Shown here: positions 20,857 to 25,142 of the stretch, one piece after another | Position numbering within the stretch: position 1 is the first letter of the stretch | Layout: each line of letters starts with the position of its first letter | Virus record (IMG/VR): IMGVR_UViG_3300025282_004735 | Coordinates: 1-25,142 of that record | DNA: 25,142 nucleotides | Strand: one strand, 5' to 3' | From: a virus | The notes under the pieces: generated by a model | Database searches by the model: none | What the model saw: the letters and a program-made list of their open reading frames with translations, nothing else | Told to the model about the DNA's origin: nothing | Translations under genes and position numbers: made by a program

Positions 20857-22198
20857 AATCCCCGAGAAGCTTGCTCCTGTCTTTGAGGGAGAGGCTCGCT
20901 ACAGAGGCGCTTGGGGTGGTCGCGGATCTGCAAAGACGCGCACCTTCGCAAAGATGGCGGCTGTGATCGGCGCCCTCGCTGCTGAGGCTGGCGAAGAGGG
21001 CATCGTGCTTTGCTGCCGCCAATTCATGAACAGCCTTGATGATTCTTCGCTGGCAGAGGTCAAGGCTGCGATTTCGTCAGAGCCTTGGCTGGAAGAGAGA
21101 TACGAGGTTGGGGAAAAATACATCCGCACGGTTCCGCAGCTGGCGGGGCGTGTTGATTTCAAGTTCGCAGGTCTCGACCGCAATTTGGACAGCATCAAAT
21201 CAAAAGCGCGCATTCTCCTGTGTTGGGTGGATGAGGCGGAAAACGTCATTGAAGCAGCGTGGGTCAAGCTGATCCCGACCGTTCGGGAAGACAATTCCGA
21301 GATCTGGGTCACGTGGAACCCTGAGAGCACACGAAGCGCGACACACAAGCGTTTCCGTCTGAGTGAGCCAAACCGCTCCAAGATTGTCGAAATGAACTGG
21401 CGCGATAACCCGTGGTTTCCGTCAGTGCTTGAAGAGGAAAGACAGAACGACCTTCGCGACCGACCTGACCAGTACGAGCACATCTGGGAGGGTGATTTCA
21501 AGACGGTCTACGAGGGCGCTTACTATGCCAAGTCGCTCATCAAGGCGAAGCATGACGGTCGCATCAAGGATTTGCACGTTGAGCCGTCACTGACTGTTCG
21601 GACGTGGCACGACCTCGCAGGTGCTGGAGACAAGGCGGACGCTTACTCGATCTGGGTTGGCCAGTTCGTGGATCAGCAAATCTGGCTGCACGGCAATTAC
21701 AGCACCGAGGGCCAGCCGAGCGCGTTCCACATCAACTGGCTGCGTCAGTGGTGCCTTGATCGGGGCATCAAGCGCTGCATTGTCACGCTGCCGCACGATG
21801 GCGACCAGGTGAAGCAGGATTACAGCTGGCGCAACATCTGGAACGCGGCCTCAGAGCCCGGCGTCGTTGAGTTCATTGTGGAGGTCGTCCCCAATCAGGG
21901 GCGCGGCGCTGCAATGAAGCGAATTGAAGAGGGCCGGAAGGTCTTTCCTCGTGTCTGGTTTGACGAAAAGGGAACGCAGGCCGGTCGGGAAGCCTTGGCG
22001 GCCTATCACGAAAAGCGTGACGAGAACCGAAGCGTGGGCCTCGGGCCAAATCACGATTGGGCGTCACACGACGCAGACAGCTTTGGCCTGATGGCCTGCA
22101 CCTACAAGCCTCCGGGCCAATCGGCTGATGCGGAGGAGCTCATGGCAGCATTGTACAGCAAGGGATCGCGCCGACCGGCGGGATATTTGGGTAATTGA
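20837..22198 (+). CDS. Terminase large subunit, PBSX/Terminase_3 type
   Basis: The 453-residue DNA-packaging motor combines an ATPase and a nuclease. The Walker A motif is GGRGSAKT (27-34), Walker B is ILLCWVDEAE with Asp132 and Glu133, and the coupling motif is WVTWNPES (157-164). The C-terminal nuclease region begins at RTWHDLAGAGDKADAYSIWV and includes NHDWASHDADSFGLMA near the end. Start GTG 20837 overlaps the small subunit. It pumps DNA into proheads together with the portal encoded downstream. Confidence 0.95.
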   Translation: MTTLRIKIPEKLAPVFEGEARYRGAWGGRGSAKTRTFAKMAAVIGALAAEAGEEGIVLCCRQFMNSLDDSSLAEVKAAISSEPWLEERYEVGEKYIRTVPQLAGRVDFKFAGLDRNLDSIKSKARILLCWVDEAENVIEAAWVKLIPTVREDNSEIWVTWNPESTRSATHKRFRLSEPNRSKIVEMNWRDNPWFPSVLEEERQNDLRDRPDQYEHIWEGDFKTVYEGAYYAKSLIKAKHDGRIKDLHVEPSLTVRTWHDLAGAGDKADAYSIWVGQFVDQQIWLHGNYSTEGQPSAFHINWLRQWCLDRGIKRCIVTLPHDGDQVKQDYSWRNIWNAASEPGVVEFIVEVVPNQGRGAAMKRIEEGRKVFPRVWFDEKGTQAGREALAAYHEKRDENRSVGLGPNHDWASHDADSFGLMACTYKPPGQSADAEELMAALYSKGSRRPAGYLGN

Positions 22199-22199
22199 T

Positions 22200-22421
22200 A
22201 TGAGTTGGGAAGATGCTCTGGCCGCTGGTGTGCCGGACACAGTAAGGCGACTCCGTGACATCCCTGATGGTGCCGATTGTTGGCATATCGGAATGACCGA
22301 TTCTGCGGGTCTTGAGAGCGCTTGGGACTTTGTTGTCACGCACGGCCCGAAGCCTGTCCCGGATTGGGTTTGCATGAAAACTCTAGCAGTTGGGGCGGTG
22401 TTCTACTTTGGCTCAGACTGA
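22200..22421 (+). CDS. Hypothetical protein between terminase and portal
   Basis: This 73-residue protein (MSWEDALAAGVPDTVRRLRD, AWDFVVTHGPKPVPDWVCMK) is not recognised. Terminase and portal genes are usually adjacent, so this is an inserted small gene. It has a weak ribosome binding site and starts right after the terminase stop. It overlaps the portal start by 14 nt. It may be a moron or a head-assembly accessory. Confidence 0.55.
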   Translation: MSWEDALAAGVPDTVRRLRDIPDGADCWHIGMTDSAGLESAWDFVVTHGPKPVPDWVCMKTLAVGAVFYFGSD

Positions 22422-24444
22422 CGCACTCCTGAAAGAAGTTCGCGAACGCTACGACCTCGGCTGGTCTGCCGATGTGCGCAATCGTGAAGCAATGGAAAGC
22501 GACCTGCGCATGGTTGCGGGTGACCAGTGGCCTGAAGATGTGCGCCTTGAGCGTGAGGGCGCAACCCAGCCCCGGCCTTGCATCACTGAGAACCTGCTGC
22601 CTCAGTTCGTGCGTCAGGTGGGCAATGACATGCGCGCCAATCCTCCAGCGGTCAAAGTCATCGCAGGCTCTGGTGGCGCATCCAAGCCGGTTGCGGATAT
22701 TCTCACGGGCATGGTCCGCAACATTGAGGCGCGCTGTGCGACCTTGCGGCCTTATGTGACGGCAGGTGTGTCAGCGGCGCGTTGCGGAATCGGCCACTGG
22801 CGCGTCCTGACGGATTACACCGGCCCGACCAGCTTCGAGCAGGAGCTGAAGATTGAGCCGATCCACAACCCGTTTGCCGTGGTCTGGGACCCGTGCGCTG
22901 TGGCGGCCACCCGTGAGGATGCAAACTGGTGCTTCGTCATCGAAGAGATGAGCGAAGAGGAGTTCGCCGAGCAGTATCCGAAGGCCAAGCCGGTTTCGTT
23001 TGACGGCAAGGACAATGAGGCATGGTTCAGTGCCTGGCTGAATGGATCACGCAAGACGATCCGCGTTGCTGAATACTGGCGCAAGGTGCGTGAGCCAGCG
23101 ACTGTTTGCCTGATGATGGATGGTTCGTCTGTATTCAAGGATGAGCTGCCGAAAGAGATGCACGGCCTGATCGTGCGCGAAAGGGAGAGCGACCGTGTCC
23201 GTGTTGAGGTCACCAAGACGAACGGCTTTGAAGTGCTGGAAGAGACGCAGGAGTGGGCGGGTCGGCACATTCCGATTGTCCCGGTCGTGGGCGAGGAATA
23301 CAGCGTTGGCGAGCAGCGGGTTCGTCATTCGGTAATCCGGTTTGCGAAGGATTCCCAGCAGCTCTACAACTACTGGCTGTCCACGCAGACCGAACATCTG
23401 GCCCTGCAGCCGAAAGCGCCTTATGTGGCGACCGCCAAGCAGGTGGCGAAGTATGCCGACATCTGGAAGACGGCGAACACCGACAATCACAGCGTCCTGA
23501 TCTATGACGTTGACACGGATGCGCCAAACTCGAAGCCTCAGCGCGAAATGCCGCCTGCTGGCTCCGTTGCGTTCACAGAGCAGGTTCGGCGCGCAGCTGA
23601 CAGTCTGAAAGCCACCACGGGCATTTACGAGGCAAGCCTTGGTGAGCAGGGCAATGAGAAGTCCGGCAAGGCCATCATGGCGCGCCAGCGGGAAGGCGAC
23701 GTTGGCACATTCGAGTTTCGCGACAATCTGAATGCCTCGGTTGAGCATACCGGGCGCATCCTGATCGAGCTGATCCCGATTGTTTACGACACCCAGCGCA
23801 TGGTGCGCATCCTTGGTGAGGATGGCGAGGAAGACTTCGCAGAGGTCAACAAGCCCGTCCTGGACGAATATGGCCAGCCGGTCGTCAATCCCGAAACCGG
23901 TCAGCCACAGATCGAGAACGACCTCACTGCAGGTGAATATGGCGTGTTCGTGCGCTCCGGCCCGTCCTTCACGACGCGGCGTCAGGAAGCAGCGGAGAGC
24001 ATGATGCAGTTTGTCCAGACCGCGCCACAGGCTGCGCAAATGGTTCTGGACCTGATCGCGAAGAACATGGACTGGCCCGGCGCGGATGAGTTCGCCGAGC
24101 GGTTCAAGAAGATGTTGCCTCCGAACCTTCAGCCGGAAACGGATGATCCGGAGGAGCAGGCCCAGCGTCAACAAGCTGCTCAGCAGGCCGCCAAGCAGGC
24201 CCAGCTGCAGGAGCGTGGCGTGATGGCCGAAATTGCGGAGAAGGAAGCGAATGCCGCCGAGTCGCAGGCAGACGCTCAGAAAGCTGCCGCAGAAGCTGCT
24301 CAGACCCAGATGGAGACAATGCTCCAGTCGGGTCAGCTGCAGCAACTCGTGCAGGCCGCCGTTGAGGCCCAGTTGGGCCAGATACTGGCAGCGATGCAAC
24401 CCCAGCCGCCTCAACCGGCACCTATGCCAGTGGGGCAATTCTAG
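22408..24444 (+). CDS. P22-like portal protein
   Basis: The portal forms the dodecameric ring at the head vertex through which DNA is packaged and ejected. The 678-residue protein has the P22-like portal pattern: VAGDQWPEDVRLEREGATQP, RPCITENLLPQFVRQVGNDM and a 'PAVKVIAG' segment near the start. It ends in a long Gln/Ala-rich coiled coil (QRQQAAQQAAKQAQLQERGV, then LQQLVQAAVEAQLGQILAAM), which corresponds to the P22 portal barrel or tail region. TTG 22408 is chosen because GGGGCGG precedes it. TTG 22390 has no ribosome binding site. Confidence 0.9.
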   Translation: MAQTDALLKEVRERYDLGWSADVRNREAMESDLRMVAGDQWPEDVRLEREGATQPRPCITENLLPQFVRQVGNDMRANPPAVKVIAGSGGASKPVADILTGMVRNIEARCATLRPYVTAGVSAARCGIGHWRVLTDYTGPTSFEQELKIEPIHNPFAVVWDPCAVAATREDANWCFVIEEMSEEEFAEQYPKAKPVSFDGKDNEAWFSAWLNGSRKTIRVAEYWRKVREPATVCLMMDGSSVFKDELPKEMHGLIVRERESDRVRVEVTKTNGFEVLEETQEWAGRHIPIVPVVGEEYSVGEQRVRHSVIRFAKDSQQLYNYWLSTQTEHLALQPKAPYVATAKQVAKYADIWKTANTDNHSVLIYDVDTDAPNSKPQREMPPAGSVAFTEQVRRAADSLKATTGIYEASLGEQGNEKSGKAIMARQREGDVGTFEFRDNLNASVEHTGRILIELIPIVYDTQRMVRILGEDGEEDFAEVNKPVLDEYGQPVVNPETGQPQIENDLTAGEYGVFVRSGPSFTTRRQEAAESMMQFVQTAPQAAQMVLDLIAKNMDWPGADEFAERFKKMLPPNLQPETDDPEEQAQRQQAAQQAAKQAQLQERGVMAEIAEKEANAAESQADAQKAAAEAAQTQMETMLQSGQLQQLVQAAVEAQLGQILAAMQPQPPQPAPMPVGQF

Positions 24445-24464
24445 ACAACAAGGAGGCTATTTCT

Positions 24465-25142
24465 GTGCCAGATCAGGAAGCCATCGAGGTAGCGCAGGCT
24501 GACCTCGCGGATGTGAGCCAAAATTATGGCGACCCGTCCGAAAGTGTGACCTCAGACGTTGAAATCGTCGAGGAAGACACTGAACAGCAGCAGGAGCCCG
24601 AAGAGGCCGCGACGGAAGATGTTGCGGACGGTGACGGCGAGAGAGACACGGAGACCAAGTCGCAGCGGCGTCGTCGCTTGCGGCGGGAACGGGACGAAAA
24701 GCGGGATGCGGAAATACGCCGCCTCCAGCAGGAGAATGACCGTTTGCGGGAGCGATCCAGCAAGCTGAAGCCTCCGAAGCGCGAAGAGTTCTACGACGAG
24801 CCCAGCTACACAGCGGCCCTTGCGGCCTACAATGTGCGGGCACAGGACGCTGAGGAAGCCGCCGAGCGGCTGACCGGTGAGTTCAATGGGGTCGAGGAAA
24901 GCAACCAGAGCAGTTTTCAGGAAGATCTGAGTGATTTCGTGTCGGAAGGGACAGGGAAGTACAAGGATTTTGCAGAGAAGCTGAACCGGGAGCCCAAAGA
25001 CGGCGGCCCAGAGGTGACGGCCATTATGGCGGAAGCCCTGATGGAGACCGATAACGGGATTGATGTTGCCTATCACCTGGCGACGCACCCAGCCGAAGCG
25101 AACAAGATTGCCAAACTGCCGCCGGTTGCGCAGGCACGGGCC
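24465..25142 (+). CDS. Putative phage scaffold protein, 5' part (runs off window)
   Basis: GTG 24465 has AAGGAGG 8 nt upstream, a strong ribosome binding site, and the frame is open to the window end (226 codons). It encodes a very acidic N-terminus (VEEDTEQQQEPEEAATEDVA), a basic, charged coiled-coil segment (RRRRLRRERDEKRDAEIRRL QQENDRL) and helical Ala/Glu-rich sequence. This charge pattern, directly after a P22-like portal, is what scaffold proteins look like. Scaffolds help the coat assemble around the portal. No sequence family was confirmed and the C-terminus is missing. Confidence 0.72.
   Translation, partial: MPDQEAIEVAQADLADVSQNYGDPSESVTSDVEIVEEDTEQQQEPEEAATEDVADGDGERDTETKSQRRRRLRRERDEKRDAEIRRLQQENDRLRERSSKLKPPKREEFYDEPSYTAALAAYNVRAQDAEEAAERLTGEFNGVEESNQSSFQEDLSDFVSEGTGKYKDFAEKLNREPKDGGPEVTAIMAEALMETDNGIDVAYHLATHPAEANKIAKLPPVAQARA

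Larger units (their letters stand above)
4246..25142. mobile_element. Left part of an integrated tailed-phage genome (prophage)
   Basis: The element starts at a 3' tRNA-Pro fragment with an adjacent tyrosine integrase and continues through a leftward recombination operon, a repressor/Cro switch, a rightward replication operon, terminase, a P22-like portal and a scaffold-like gene. Gene order is lambdoid. No tail, lysozyme or coat gene lies in the window, so it extends beyond the right end. All recognisable phage genes appear intact, which suggests an active or recent prophage. Confidence 0.93.

Noticed and set aside
23047-24438. 463-codon minus-strand ORF
   Set aside because: It is the antisense shadow of the portal gene, whose family match is clear, and its product is low-complexity without recognisable domains.

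Overview
The window looks like an alphaproteobacterial chromosome carrying the left part of an integrated tailed phage. The clues are the order recA-alaS-metA, a SAM-II riboswitch ahead of metA (a riboswitch class found mostly in Alphaproteobacteria), and moderately high GC. A Caulobacterales or Hyphomonadaceae-type host is possible, but genus cannot be read from this.

Host part (1-4245). The 3' end of recA is followed by a terminator-like hairpin. Next is alaS, broken by an apparent 13-nt deletion that removes the conserved GMGLER motif-3 region, then a terminator hairpin that runs directly into the SAM-II riboswitch. metA follows, with Glu111, Cys142, His235 and Glu237, the pattern of the acetyl-CoA-using enzymes. 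The first 43 bases form a perfect 17-bp inverted repeat that replaces expected recA sequence, probably an assembly or contig-end artefact.

Left prophage boundary (4246-4295). A 3' half of a tRNA-Pro(CGG) gene lies on the minus strand next to a tyrosine integrase, so this is an att site. The intact tRNA should lie at the other prophage end, right of the window.

Leftward early operon (12465 down to 4308). About 20 genes, almost all overlapping by 1-14 nt, run from a pL-type promoter: small phage proteins, a C2H2-like zinc-finger protein, an ERF annealing protein, a YqaJ/lambda-type exonuclease, a coiled-coil protein, a NinB-like protein, several unknowns, an excisionase-like HTH protein, integrase and a small zinc-ribbon protein.

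Switch (12494-12967). A short XRE repressor without a peptidase domain faces a Cro-like gene. Five 17-bp operators (consensus RTAACRCCNGGYGTTAY) surround it. In pL, pR and the proposed repressor promoter, an operator lies between the -35 and -10 boxes. The Cro-like transcript may be leaderless.

Rightward early/replication operon (12975-19136). Small zinc-finger proteins, an HNH endonuclease, an ASCH protein, two HTH proteins, a DUF559/Vsr-like nuclease, a DUF1376 replication protein with a 203-nt out-of-frame overlap with the next gene, a DnaA-domain-IV-like protein and a NusG-like protein. Two strong terminators follow, so the NusG-like protein is a candidate late antiterminator.

Late region (19524-25142). 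Small membrane proteins (candidate lysis functions), small and large terminase, an unknown ORF, a P22-like portal and the start of a scaffold-like protein that runs off the window. The portal and scaffold point to podovirus-like head assembly.

The most unusual feature is the gene junctions. Many carry a near-identical piece of DNA holding the end of one gene (encoding -AA), the ribosome binding site and the next start (ATGA). One pair is a 37-nt direct repeat that flanks a single gene like a cassette.
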